This document shows positions 7,686 through 15,221 of a stretch of 64,000 bases of DNA, one piece after another. The notes below the pieces were generated by a model that saw only the letters and a list, made by a program, of their open reading frames with translations, did not search any database and had not been told where the DNA came from. Both the position numbers and the translations under genes were made by a program. Within the stretch, counting starts at the first letter, position 1. Every line of letters begins with the position of its first letter. This stretch comes from a virus: IMG/VR virus record IMGVR_UViG_3300031565_000020, positions 1 through 64,000 of that record; one strand, 5' to 3'.

Positions 7686-7697
7686 AGGGGGTAAATA

Positions 7698-7946
7698 ATG
7701 AGAATGCGGAAGATAAATTTTTCAAGATTTTATGGCAGCGACATAAAAAATGCTTATAGAGGCAGTGAACCAATTGATTACATATTATTGCACGAAATTG
7801 CAGCAGAGGATATTGGCTGCCTTAAATGTGGCGGTGATAATTTTGTTTGGGACTGTGTAAGACAAGATGGTTGTATTGAATTTACATGTCGCGAATGTGG
7901 TTGTGTTGCAAAGTTGGAATGGCATGTAAAGTGGAGTCAAAAATGA
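7698..7946 (+). CDS. Zinc-ribbon-like protein, 82 aa
   Basis: CLKCGG and CRECGC, about 24 residues apart (roughly residues 45-72), form a typical four-Cys zinc ribbon that probably binds nucleic acid or protein. The start follows GGGGGTAAATA. It lies 12 bp behind the 7308 gene and is probably co-transcribed with it. Confidence 0.65.
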   Translation: MRMRKINFSRFYGSDIKNAYRGSEPIDYILLHEIAAEDIGCLKCGGDNFVWDCVRQDGCIEFTCRECGCVAKLEWHVKWSQK

Positions 7947-8026
7947 ATAAATGAACAGATATTCCATGGTTAATAAGGCAAAATAACACAAACATAGTTT
8001 GTGAATATATATTTATAGGAGATAAA

Positions 8027-8683
8027 ATGAGAAAGATGATTTTTTTAGTGCTGCTTTTGGCACTGCTTACAACAGGGATTAACGCAATTGGACTTATGCA
8101 GTACGAGCAAACAATTATACAGGATAATGTCAGAGCGTCTTGCGCGGCCTCTTCGATACTGGTAGTGTATAGTGAAATATTCGGTACACCTCTTGACCCG
8201 TCATTAGAACAGTATGTGCACGAGAGAGTGTATACACCGGGACTGGGAGCAATGGCTACAGACATGTTTAATTTTCTTCAAACGCATTGGCAAATGGCCG
8301 GACGCGTCAAGATTATCACATATAAGCAATATAATTTTGATGCTGTGACAGCCGAGCTCAAACCAATTTATGAGGCCGTCTTCACACAGGAAGAAGCGCG
8401 GCTTTTTGAGCTGCAAAAAAAGTATCAAAAAGAAATTAAAATCTATGATGGTGCGCCGAATATTAAGGAGTTTGTTGATTACATTTTGACAACGCCTGCT
8501 GCAAAATCAATTAACTTAATTGTTGTGAACAACCAAATATTGCATTGGGTACTGATAAGAGGGATTGACGGTTTCATTGCAGTTATGGACCCGCTAACGG
8601 GTGAAAACACACTATATACCCCGGATCAATATGTGAAAGAATTTAAGCTGGTGACAACAGGAATATCGATTGAAGTGTTATAA
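8027..8683 (+). CDS. Secreted C39-like cysteine peptidase, 218 aa
   Basis: The N-terminus is a classic signal peptide (basic MRKM, then a Leu-rich core, with likely cleavage after INA near residue 20). The mature part resembles the peptidase C39-like (papain fold) family. The nucleophile candidate is in RASCAASSILVVYSEIFG (near residue 40), the His in LHWVLIRG and the Asp in VMDPLTG followed by YTPDQYVKEF, in the family order Cys-His-Asp. The start follows TAGGAGATAAA. The probable location is periplasm or cell surface. A role in envelope remodelling, toxin-type processing or lysis is inference; no bacteriocin-exporter domains are attached. Confidence 0.7.
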   Translation: MRKMIFLVLLLALLTTGINAIGLMQYEQTIIQDNVRASCAASSILVVYSEIFGTPLDPSLEQYVHERVYTPGLGAMATDMFNFLQTHWQMAGRVKIITYKQYNFDAVTAELKPIYEAVFTQEEARLFELQKKYQKEIKIYDGAPNIKEFVDYILTTPAAKSINLIVVNNQILHWVLIRGIDGFIAVMDPLTGENTLYTPDQYVKEFKLVTTGISIEVL

Positions 8684-8733
8684 ATAAGTGTTAAGTGACC
8701 ATAATTAAACACAGCATTAAATGAACAATACAG

Positions 8734-8808
8734 GGGGTAAATTAAACAAACGGTACAAAAAGTGGTATGTAACCCATACATATGTACACGTTTAATTTAC
8801 CCCTTTTT
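8734..8808 (+). terminator. Terminator with 14 bp stem and structured loop
   Basis: GGGGTAAATTAAAC (8734-8747) pairs perfectly with 8790-8803 and is followed by TTTTT. The 42-base loop contains a further GTATG/CATAC hairpin. It separates the peptidase gene from the small genes that follow. Confidence 0.85.
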
Positions 8809-8832
8809 AGTGTAAATGAGAGGAGGGTATAA

Positions 8833-8964
8833 ATGGGTAAATGTAAAGATTGTAAAAAATGGTGGTACTGCTCTGTTTTTTATTTTACAAGCTTTGTCAC
8901 TTATATTGTGAATACATTAGACAGGATAACGGAAGGACTTAAAAAAACTTATAGAAGAAAATAA
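8833..8964 (+). CDS. Small protein with CxxC, 43 aa
   Basis: The strong ribosome site AGGAGGGTATAA precedes this ATG. The protein opens MGKCKDCKKWWYC, then has a short hydrophobic stretch (SVFYFTSFVTYIV) and a basic tail. It may be a small membrane-associated or zinc-binding peptide. No family is known. Confidence 0.6.
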   Translation: MGKCKDCKKWWYCSVFYFTSFVTYIVNTLDRITEGLKKTYRRK

Positions 8965-8992
8965 AGAAAAGAAGAAAGGAGAATAAAAAGAA

Positions 8993-9148
8993 TTGTCGAA
9001 CACGTCAAATGAAAAAAGTGGTAAATATTATGAATGTATACCAGCGCAAGAGAGGGTGTATGTAGATAAGTGGTGCCTTGTGATATTCAAAAACTATCAA
9101 GGCACCACACACATAAAAGAATTTAAATTATTAAATAAGGAGTGGTAA
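8993..9148 (+). CDS. Small protein, 51 aa (TTG start)
   Basis: The frame begins at TTG 8993, 10 bases after AAAGGAG, and ends one base before the ATG of the next gene. KYYECIPAQERV resembles the KFYECIPGQLEC of the 7308 protein, so it may be a shortened relative of that Cys-rich family. An 11 bp perfect hairpin (9070-9080/9098-9108) lies within it. Confidence 0.5.
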   Translation: MSNTSNEKSGKYYECIPAQERVYVDKWCLVIFKNYQGTTHIKEFKLLNKEW

Positions 9149-9382
9149 ATGTTTATAGAATTAACGGTAGCAGTAATTTTTGTTGGAATTAGGGACCAAC
9201 CTATATACGTCAATGTAAATAATATTACAACAATAGAACCCTGCATCACTGTAGATAGTGATGCAGTATGGGGTAGTACTGTAACTTGTGGGAGTGGGAA
9301 CCATTTTACGGTAAAAGAAAAATATGAAGAAATTAAGAAAATGATTAACAACGTATTAATAGGAGTACACAATGACGTATAA
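9149..9382 (+). CDS. Hypothetical protein, 77 aa
   Basis: This is a small beta-rich protein of unknown function (FVGIRDQPIYVNVNNITTIEP, then a Lys-rich C-terminal helix). AAGGAGTGGTAA supplies the ribosome site. The DNA contains a 10 bp perfect hairpin (9241-9250/9257-9266). It overlaps the next start. Confidence 0.6.
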   Translation: MFIELTVAVIFVGIRDQPIYVNVNNITTIEPCITVDSDAVWGSTVTCGSGNHFTVKEKYEEIKKMINNVLIGVHNDV

Positions 9383-10010
9383 AAAAGCCCAAATACAGAC
9401 ACCAATAGGTGCGAAAGAAGCTTATGACGTGCAGCAATTACATTATATTGATAATATTGAGCCCTACTTACGTGATGATGGCAAATACGATTTCCCGCTT
9501 AACATATTGTTCAAATATGAGAATGCAATATATCAAGTAGCGGAGGGTTATCTTTGTATGCAGTGTGATATGGAGAAATGTAAAAACTTTTGGTGTTCAA
9601 GCGTACACCGTTCGGATGCAACGTATGCATGGTATAAAAAAATATGTGACATACCAAAAACCCACACAAAAGAGCAAGTGGATAAAAAATCAATCACTGC
9701 CGCCGACCAACGAAATGAAATGAAGAAGTTTGTAAATATTAATTACAAATTGAAAACAACACAGAAAAAAATCAAGACATTAACAGAGCTAAACAAGCCA
9801 TACCAGGATAACAGCCTACCACACTTCAAAAATGCACCCTTCAACGAGATTATACGTAGCAGGTTGCAACTATGTGATCATTTACTATTCTTTCAATTTG
9901 GACAGCATATACAAGCCGTAATCAAAGATAATCAAATTATTGAAGTTCGTTTTACCAAATCCAATGAAAAAATTATTACTTTTCCACTTGACAATGAGAA
10001 AAATAAGTAG
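9372..10010 (+). CDS. Hypothetical protein, 212 aa
   Basis: Residues 38-80 (NILFKYENAIYQVAEGYL, then CMQCDMEKCKNFWC) recall the FKNKFYE plus Cys-cluster domain of the 6105 and 7308 proteins, so this may be a more distant member. A charged helical C-terminal half follows. The start overlaps the preceding gene. Its function is unknown. A strong terminator follows. Confidence 0.6.
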   Translation: MTYKKAQIQTPIGAKEAYDVQQLHYIDNIEPYLRDDGKYDFPLNILFKYENAIYQVAEGYLCMQCDMEKCKNFWCSSVHRSDATYAWYKKICDIPKTHTKEQVDKKSITAADQRNEMKKFVNINYKLKTTQKKIKTLTELNKPYQDNSLPHFKNAPFNEIIRSRLQLCDHLLFFQFGQHIQAVIKDNQIIEVRFTKSNEKIITFPLDNEKNK

Positions 10011-10080
10011 TACTGTAGTAATACTTTAATACTACTAATATTAATACTTACCTTTCCAAAATCCTAAAAATCCTTATGTA

Positions 10081-10127
10081 AAAGCTTTTCCGGTATTTCC
10101 TAATTTAACCGGAAAAGCTTTTTATTT
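10081..10127 (+). terminator. Rho-independent terminator, 13 bp stem
   Basis: AAAGCTTTTCCGG (10081-10093) pairs perfectly with 10109-10121 and is followed by TTATTTTATTT. It sits in the gap between the 9372 gene and the next promoter. Confidence 0.9.
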
Positions 10128-10154
10128 TATTTCAAACAATTATTTAAATAATTG

Positions 10155-10183
10155 TTGACAAAAACAAAGAACTGTATTATACT
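10155..10183 (+). promoter_or_regulatory. Sigma-70-type promoter, second copy of the repeated cassette
   Basis: TTGACA (10155-10160), 17 bp and TATACT (10178-10183) are identical to the promoter at 4552. The start-proximal leader TGAGGTGGTACTT is also shared, while the bases between differ (AACCGGTTGTTAACCG here). Confidence 0.9.
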
Positions 10184-10236
10184 TAAAGTAACCGGTTGTT
10201 AACCGTATTTATTTACTTTTTTTTGAGGTGGTACTT

Positions 10237-10734
10237 ATGACTTATGCAGATTATACAGAGCAAACAAACAAAGTTGATACATATTATACTTATTGTCCGA
10301 AATGTGGAAATTTCGATATAATAGAAAGTGTTAGTAATAACCCTGTTAGTTTCACATGTGAATGTGGTTGTGAAACTGTTGAAGCGGCAATTTGTCAAGA
10401 GTGCGATGGTTTGTACATCGTCGGTGAGGGTCTTTGTTGTGAACCGAGTGAATTACCAGTCATTGAAAACTGGCTTTTTGATGATGGTATCCCTGGTTAC
10501 ACCGTTGCATTCAACACGATAAAAACCGAAGTGAAATTTGATAAAGTTAGTGTATTTATGGCCCGTGCAAAAAAAACTGATCCGATACAATTTGATTACG
10601 AAAGTATGTCGGTTTTTTTTGCAAAAGAACTGTACATAACTGTGGACATGGGTTATTATGTAGCCGAAAAACTCGCCGAAAGTATGGGTATAAGACAACT
10701 GGAAAGACTTCGACTAACTAAGTTTGACAATTAA
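10237..10734 (+). CDS. Zinc-ribbon protein, 165 aa
   Basis: YCPKCGNFDII, FTCECGCE and ICQECDGLY give three CxxC or CxC groups in the first 70 residues, a double zinc-ribbon-like arrangement. The C-terminal part is acidic alpha/beta. I chose the ATG at 10237 because the repeated leader AGGTGGTACTT precedes it. The first gene after a strong promoter is probably expressed early. The function is unknown. Confidence 0.65.
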   Translation: MTYADYTEQTNKVDTYYTYCPKCGNFDIIESVSNNPVSFTCECGCETVEAAICQECDGLYIVGEGLCCEPSELPVIENWLFDDGIPGYTVAFNTIKTEVKFDKVSVFMARAKKTDPIQFDYESMSVFFAKELYITVDMGYYVAEKLAESMGIRQLERLRLTKFDN

Positions 10735-10757
10735 TCAGTACCACCTGATTTATATAT

Positions 10758-10798
10758 ACCGGCTGTATGCTTGTTAAGTGTATGGTCGGTTATTTTTT
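10758..10798 (+). terminator. Rho-independent terminator
   Basis: An imperfect stem opens ACCGGC (10758) and closes GTCGGT (10785-10790), with internal CTT/AAG pairing, and is followed by TATTTTTTT. Confidence 0.7.
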
Positions 10799-10818
10799 TA
10801 ATTTAAAAGGAGTAAGGT

Positions 10819-11022
10819 ATGAGTAAAAATGAAGAGCGAAGCGTAATAAACGTAGTAAAAAGCCATATAAATAGTTTGTCGTATATACAAAATGACATTT
10901 CCAGTATATTGTTTACTGGAAATTATTGCTTGCTAAATGAGGTGCAAGTGCTGTTGCAGAATTGCATAGATGGTCAAACGGCTGTATTAGATGAAATGCT
11001 AAAAATACACAATAAGGATTAA
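10819..11022 (+). CDS. Hypothetical helical protein, 67 aa
   Basis: This is a small helical protein without a recognised domain, starting after AAAAGGAGTAAGGT. A 10 bp perfect hairpin lies in its coding sequence (10897-10906/10914-10923). It is separated by two bases from the next gene and probably co-transcribed. Confidence 0.55.
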   Translation: MSKNEERSVINVVKSHINSLSYIQNDISSILFTGNYCLLNEVQVLLQNCIDGQTAVLDEMLKIHNKD

Positions 11023-11024
11023 AA

Positions 11025-11501
11025 ATGACAACACAACAAGCAAAAGAAGGCCTCAGAAAAATTGAGACGGCAGAAAAGTTACTTATCGGTTTAACACAAA
11101 AGCAAAAAGTTGATTTATGTTTGTATGCCGTATGTTATTTTTACAAAAATGTAACAGTACAAACCGATAATACACAAAAAATTAAATTACTCATTGACCG
11201 GATCGACGCGCTTAACTGTAAGTCTCAGAACAGAGCAAAATATAAAAGCATTGTCTTAGAGTCCGCGGAAGTGGTAAAGAAAATAAAGAAATCCGCAACA
11301 GATCAAACAACAATCATATACAAAATTGCGCAATTGGCGTATGATATGTCAATTGCTGCAACAAGTTCGAGTGATGCTACAAGTACAAAATACGCCCAAT
11401 ATGTGATTTACTATGCATTAAAATTTAGTGGCAATAAGATCATAGACGATTTAGCTAAAATAAAAGAGTTTCTTATTACTGAGGAAATCATCCAAAATTA
11501 A
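11025..11501 (+). CDS. Hypothetical helical protein, 158 aa
   Basis: This all-helical soluble protein of unknown family is rich in Lys, Ala and Ile. It is the last gene before the virion operon. The upstream gene probably supplies ribosomes by coupling, as only GGATTAAAA precedes the ATG. Confidence 0.6.
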   Translation: MTTQQAKEGLRKIETAEKLLIGLTQKQKVDLCLYAVCYFYKNVTVQTDNTQKIKLLIDRIDALNCKSQNRAKYKSIVLESAEVVKKIKKSATDQTTIIYKIAQLAYDMSIAATSSSDATSTKYAQYVIYYALKFSGNKIIDDLAKIKEFLITEEIIQN

Positions 11502-11521
11502 CCACCTTTTTATAACATATA

Positions 11522-11557
11522 AGCCGGGTATGCAGCATCTACGCCCGGCTTTTTTTA
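11522..11557 (+). terminator. Rho-independent terminator
   Basis: AGCCGGG (11522-11528) pairs with CCCGGCT (11544-11550) and is followed by seven T. It cleanly ends the accessory region before the virion operon. Confidence 0.92.
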
Positions 11558-11559
11558 TG

Positions 11560-11588
11560 TTGATATTTTAACAACAATATAATATACT
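11560..11588 (+). promoter_or_regulatory. Putative late-operon promoter
   Basis: TTGATA (11560-11565), a 17 bp spacer and TATACT (11583-11588) lie directly after a terminator and 80 bases before the portal gene. It departs from the TTGACA consensus of the other promoters by one base, which could give weaker or later expression. An 8 bp dyad (ATAATAAT/ATTATTAT near 11622-11641) lies between it and the gene. Confidence 0.6.
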
Positions 11589-11666
11589 TACTCATTATGT
11601 TAATTCTAAGATTTGCAGCAATAATAATCACTATTATTATGCTAGTGTTACTAACAAGGAATAATA

Positions 11667-12995
11667 ATGAGTAAGAAAAAGAATAGAAATAAGAAAAAAA
11701 TAAGGCGTGACAGTTGGAGTAACGTATATGCAGGAATCGGAAAGAAAAACGACAAATCTATATATACTAATTTCACTTCGTCTGTTACACTGTCAGACAG
11801 GCTTCTAAGTGATTTGTGGTGTGGCGATGGATTCGCCGCAAAAGTCGTTAGGACCATACCAGATGATATGACCCGTGAGGGCGTCACGATAGAAAACGAT
11901 ACTGAAAATGTTATTGATAAAAAACTTGATGATCTTGATAGTGATTTGGTTTTTAATCAAGTGTTAATCTGGAAACGTTTGTATGGAGGCGGTGTGGTTG
12001 TAATGGGTGTAAACGACCAACAAGACCTGGAAGAAGAACTAAACGAAAACAATATACAGTCAATCGACTGGTTGCGAGTGTATCCGCGTACACAAATTGA
12101 TTTGCCCTTTGAAAATTTTGACACTGATACACAATCAAAATTTTATTGTATGCCTGAATTTTATACAATTATGCCTATGCGATATGGTGTGCAGTATCGT
12201 GTACACAGGTCAAGAGTACTTGAATTTAAAGGTGTGATGGTCCCACCTGATAGAGAAAGCGGAAATTTATGGTATTGGGGTATGTCGGCATTACAACAAA
12301 TATGGGATCAAATCAAAGACATTGCAGCGGGAGAAAGGAATCTTTCAAAGTTGTTATATGAATTAGTGATCGGAAAAATTAAAATCAAAGGACTTTCGTC
12401 ATTAATTGCTAGTAAGAACTGGGAAGCAATTCACAATATGGTAGAAGCTATTGACCTTGGTAAGTCGACAATTAACAGTATGATACTGGACGCAGATGGG
12501 GACGACTTCGGGCGCGATACTGTCAATGTAGCAGGCTTTGATAAAATATTGCAAGTTTTCATGTCATTTCTGGCAGGTGTGGCGGGATATCCAATCACAA
12601 GATTATTTGGTCAATCCGCAATGGGTATGAACGCGACCGGCGACGGGGACGAAAAAAACTACAATGCAGAAGTCGAAGCCGCACAAAATACAACTCTTCG
12701 AAAACCGTACCAGCGACTTGTTGACTTGATTAACATGTCAAAAGAAATTGTAAAAAAAGTCACAAATCCAACTGTAAAATTCAATCCATTATTTCAACAG
12801 ACACAAACTGAGATTATAACAAATCAAAAAATACAAGCCGACATTGATAATATATACATGCAGAATAGTGTATTAAGTCCCGAAGAGGTGAGGGAAAACA
12901 GATTTGCTAATGGTTATTCACACGACACTGTTGTAGAGGGTGAAATTGAGTTTGAAGAAGAAGAAGAAGAGGTAGAAGATGAGAGTATAACATGA
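11667..12995 (+). CDS. Portal protein (DUF1073 family), 442 aa
   Basis: The portal is the dodecameric ring at the capsid vertex through which DNA is packaged and to which the neck attaches. The sequence has the hallmarks of the DUF1073 / HI1409 portal family: an early RLLSDLWCGDGFAAKVV region, KRLYGGGVVVMGV near residue 110, and YPITRLFGQSAMGMNATGDG with the following NYNAEVEAAQ near 310-340. The acidic C-terminus (EEEEEEVEDE) is low complexity. The length is normal for this family, and no Acb1-type fusion domain is present. The ATG follows AACAAGGAATAATA. It overlaps the minor head gene by 4 nt. Confidence 0.92.
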   Translation: MSKKKNRNKKKIRRDSWSNVYAGIGKKNDKSIYTNFTSSVTLSDRLLSDLWCGDGFAAKVVRTIPDDMTREGVTIENDTENVIDKKLDDLDSDLVFNQVLIWKRLYGGGVVVMGVNDQQDLEEELNENNIQSIDWLRVYPRTQIDLPFENFDTDTQSKFYCMPEFYTIMPMRYGVQYRVHRSRVLEFKGVMVPPDRESGNLWYWGMSALQQIWDQIKDIAAGERNLSKLLYELVIGKIKIKGLSSLIASKNWEAIHNMVEAIDLGKSTINSMILDADGDDFGRDTVNVAGFDKILQVFMSFLAGVAGYPITRLFGQSAMGMNATGDGDEKNYNAEVEAAQNTTLRKPYQRLVDLINMSKEIVKKVTNPTVKFNPLFQQTQTEIITNQKIQADIDNIYMQNSVLSPEEVRENRFANGYSHDTVVEGEIEFEEEEEEVEDESIT

Positions 12996-14035
12996 AAGCA
13001 TCATTAACAGAGTACCGGCAAGCCAAAAAAGATTACAGACAATTTCACGATTCACTTAATCTTAATTACGCAGATGACAGTATCCGATTTGATGCCGATC
13101 GAGAAAAAGCAACAGCCAAACTATTCAAACAGATTGTACAGCAAAAAATGTTACAAGGACCCTTACCAAATAAGAAGGCCGCCTGGTTATACCCATTTGC
13201 ACAAGAAAGGGCATATCAAAAGCAATTAAAAAAAATACTTAATAAGTTTACCGCTATAACAATATCCGCGATAAAGCCGAATTTAAGCCGTTGGTTAAGT
13301 GAGTTTAACGATTCGGCAAGCGATGACTTGGAAAATATCAATCCCCAATTTGAACGGCAAAAAGAGATTTTGCTAAATACATTTCTTTTTGAGCTAAAAG
13401 ACATACTACTTGCACTCGGTATAACAGTATCATTATTCAACAAAAAACAATGGCAAAAAATACTTAAAGCCAGCCTGGACATTGAATTTCTTATACAAGA
13501 GTCCTGGGAAAAGCCGTTATTAAATGCGTGGGTAAATCGTAACGTAGGCTTAATCAAGGGTTTGTTGGATGATTACACGAAACAAATCAATGACGCCGTA
13601 CAGCAGGGATTTCTTGAAGGCGTGACAGCCAATAAGTTGGCCCAGACATTAAGAAAAATTAACAGAAATTTCAGTCAGTACCGAACAATGTTAATTGCCC
13701 GGGATCAGATTAATAAATTAAATGGAGCTTTTGCCAGGCGTAGACAACTTGACGCTGGGGTAGATAAATATACCTGGAACACTTCCATTGATGAGAGGGT
13801 GCGCGGCAGACCTGGTGGGAAGTATCCAAATGCGCGTCCGACACATTGGGCGCTGGAAGGTAAATTATGCAGGTGGGATAATTCGACCTTATACAGTGTT
13901 GACGGTGGTAAAACATGGTTACAGAGGTCAAGTCTTGGTGCTGTACAAGTACCGCCTGGATTCGCTATACTATGTCGCTGTTGGGGTAACCCATATTTTG
14001 AAGAAATAATAAACGAAATTGAAGAGGAGAAATAA
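12992..14035 (+). CDS. Minor head / head morphogenesis protein (MuF, SPP1 gp7-like), 347 aa
   Basis: The C-terminal quarter carries the MuF signature: WNTSIDERVRG, THWALEGKLC, then VPPGFAILCRCWGNPYF (normally W-T..D..VR..H..L-G.......P-P...CRC). The N-terminal two thirds are helical. Such proteins sit inside or at the portal vertex and are packaged in small numbers. The gene overlaps the portal gene (ATGA), the standard order portal-MuF. Confidence 0.88.
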   Translation: MKASLTEYRQAKKDYRQFHDSLNLNYADDSIRFDADREKATAKLFKQIVQQKMLQGPLPNKKAAWLYPFAQERAYQKQLKKILNKFTAITISAIKPNLSRWLSEFNDSASDDLENINPQFERQKEILLNTFLFELKDILLALGITVSLFNKKQWQKILKASLDIEFLIQESWEKPLLNAWVNRNVGLIKGLLDDYTKQINDAVQQGFLEGVTANKLAQTLRKINRNFSQYRTMLIARDQINKLNGAFARRRQLDAGVDKYTWNTSIDERVRGRPGGKYPNARPTHWALEGKLCRWDNSTLYSVDGGKTWLQRSSLGAVQVPPGFAILCRCWGNPYFEEIINEIEEEK

Positions 14036-14036
14036 A

Positions 14037-14447
14037 ATGATAGAAAATACTAAAAAATACAGATCCAAAACAAACCCGGATATGTTTGTTGATGCCATTA
14101 AATTTAAATTGGGGTGTGGAATGCAAGATGGTTTTTCACGTGAACACACTTCAAAACAAGACAGGCCATACATATACGCAAGTGTATCCGGCCGGTGGCG
14201 TAATGTTACTGTCACAGAAAAAGACACAATTGTGTATTATAAGAAAAAAATGAAAAACGGTAATGTAATCAATCATGTGATCATTATGGGCACTAAACAA
14301 TTTAATCTACATTATGAGAGGGTGCGAGAAGATGTCAGACAAACAGTTGGACCGGAAGATCCGAGCGGTGATATTATACCCCGAACAGAAAAAAGAAAGA
14401 AAAGCAGAAAGAAAGAAGAACCGGAAAGCAATAAAGAAGCTGAATAA
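14037..14447 (+). CDS. Small virion-operon protein, 136 aa
   Basis: This is a soluble beta-rich N-terminal part (KYRSKTNPDMFVDAIKFK, then VIMGTKQFNLHYERV) with a strongly basic, Lys/Arg/Glu-rich tail. The opening resembles short phage proteins of the YRKKPVVVEAIQF type, but the match is weak. I chose ATG 14037 for its GAAGAGGAGAAATAAA ribosome site rather than the upstream in-frame ATG within the MuF gene. Confidence 0.6.
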   Translation: MIENTKKYRSKTNPDMFVDAIKFKLGCGMQDGFSREHTSKQDRPYIYASVSGRWRNVTVTEKDTIVYYKKKMKNGNVINHVIIMGTKQFNLHYERVREDVRQTVGPEDPSGDIIPRTEKRKKSRKKEEPESNKEAE

Positions 14448-14467
14448 TTTGCCATATAAGACATAAG

Positions 14468-14505
14468 AAAGGCCGGGTAGACTGTGTAGCAGCTTTCGGC
14501 CTTTT
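14468..14505. terminator. Bidirectional terminator between convergent units
   Basis: AAAGGCCG (14468-14475) pairs with CGGCCTTT (14497-14504). Rightward it is followed by TTATATTATATT; leftward by TTTCTTATG. It separates the first three virion genes from the leftward mini-operon. Confidence 0.75.
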
Positions 14506-14508
14506 ATA

Positions 14509-14652
14509 TTATATTAACTTGAAGGGTGGTTTCTTAGATGGTGTTCTTTTTTCTTTTTCTTTCTCTTTTCGTTTTCGTTTTCGTTTTCGTATACATATGT
14601 CTTTTTGTTCGTTTTCCCATTTCTTGTATTGATCAAACCAATTGCGTAGCAT
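14509..14652 (-). CDS. Small highly basic protein, 47 aa
   Basis: The ATG at 14652 overlaps the upstream stop (TAATG). The protein opens MLRNWFDQYKKWENE and then has an alternating Arg-Lys run (IRKRKRKRKEKEKEK) encoded by a TTTTCG hexamer repeat near 14560-14590 in the plus strand. It could be a nucleic-acid-binding peptide. It is the last gene of the leftward mini-operon. Confidence 0.45.
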   Translation of the reverse strand: MLRNWFDQYKKWENEQKDICIRKRKRKRKEKEKEKRTPSKKPPFKLI

Positions 14653-14783
14653 TATTTTGATTTCCTTTTATAGTAGAAGTGGGTGAATTTTTCCCGCTTC
14701 TTTGATTTTAACTTGAATGTGAATGATTGCACACCATCCACGGCATCGATTGTTATTCCTTCTTTTGTAAATGTTATATTCAT
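14652..14783 (-). CDS. Small protein, 43 aa
   Basis: This short frame starts at 14783 (MNITFTKEGITIDAVDG) and has a basic end. Its spacing and overlap with the next frame, plus the operon context, support it. The ribosome site is poor, so the confidence is modest. Confidence 0.4.
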   Translation of the reverse strand: MNITFTKEGITIDAVDGVQSFTFKLKSKKREKFTHFYYKRKSK

Positions 14784-14831
14784 TTTAAATCCTTTTTGTA
14801 TAAACTACGTTGTCCATTTATTATCTCCCTT

Positions 14832-14924
14832 TTAAACTCCAAATATAACGTAATAAGTTGTACACAACATAAACCCGGCTAATAATACAGCAATCCAAAA
14901 ACCTATTGATTTCAATAATTTCAT
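14832..14924 (-). CDS. Single-pass membrane peptide, 30 aa
   Basis: A very strong ribosome site (AAAGGGGGTGATTC) precedes the ATG at 14924. The peptide MKLLKSIGFWIAVLLAGFML plus ten residues is one transmembrane helix. The start overlaps the preceding stop by 4 nt. Tiny phage membrane peptides often act on host membrane processes or as holin/antiholin modulators; the role here is unknown. Confidence 0.6.
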   Translation of the reverse strand: MKLLKSIGFWIAVLLAGFMLCTTYYVIFGV

Positions 14925-15016
14925 GAATCACCCCCTTTATTCTTCGATTGTGGTGCAGCTAAAACATCTGCAAGTATGTCCGCTTCTTTTGTTTCTAATT
15001 TTAAGACGTCATTCAT
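14921..15016 (-). CDS. Small protein, 31 aa
   Basis: It starts at 15016 overlapping the end of the 63-aa gene and ends overlapping the membrane peptide start. It is acidic and helical (MNDVLKLETKEADILADVL), and its last codons hold the ribosome site of the next gene. The function is unknown. Confidence 0.5.
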   Translation of the reverse strand: MNDVLKLETKEADILADVLAAPQSKNKGGDS

Positions 15017-15204
15017 TTTACAGCCTTTCTTTTTAAATTGTCACGCAGGCAGTACATACAATTGTAATCATCACCTTCGCCTACTTTATAATATTTAGAA
15101 GCACATTCCTGTTCTTTACCATTTGCTATTTGTAACCAGCATCCGCAATCTTCCCCGTTCTCAATAGCTTGTAAAATCTTGTATAATTTTTTCTTTTCTC
15201 CCAT
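15013..15204 (-). CDS. Cys-containing protein, 63 aa
   Basis: The protein holds CGCW, a lone Cys and CMYC, giving a possible zinc site. The ATG at 15204 is chosen over an in-frame TTG at 15210. It follows the 130-aa gene after 17 bases in the leftward mini-operon. The family is unknown. Confidence 0.55.
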   Translation of the reverse strand: MGEKKKLYKILQAIENGEDCGCWLQIANGKEQECASKYYKVGEGDDYNCMYCLRDNLKRKAVK

Positions 15205-15221
15205 AAGCAACTTCTTTTATT

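Noticed and set aside
11667-12995. Acb1-type anti-CBASS domain fused to the portal
   Set aside because: Some DUF1073 portals carry one, but this protein has normal portal length and ends in an acidic tail.
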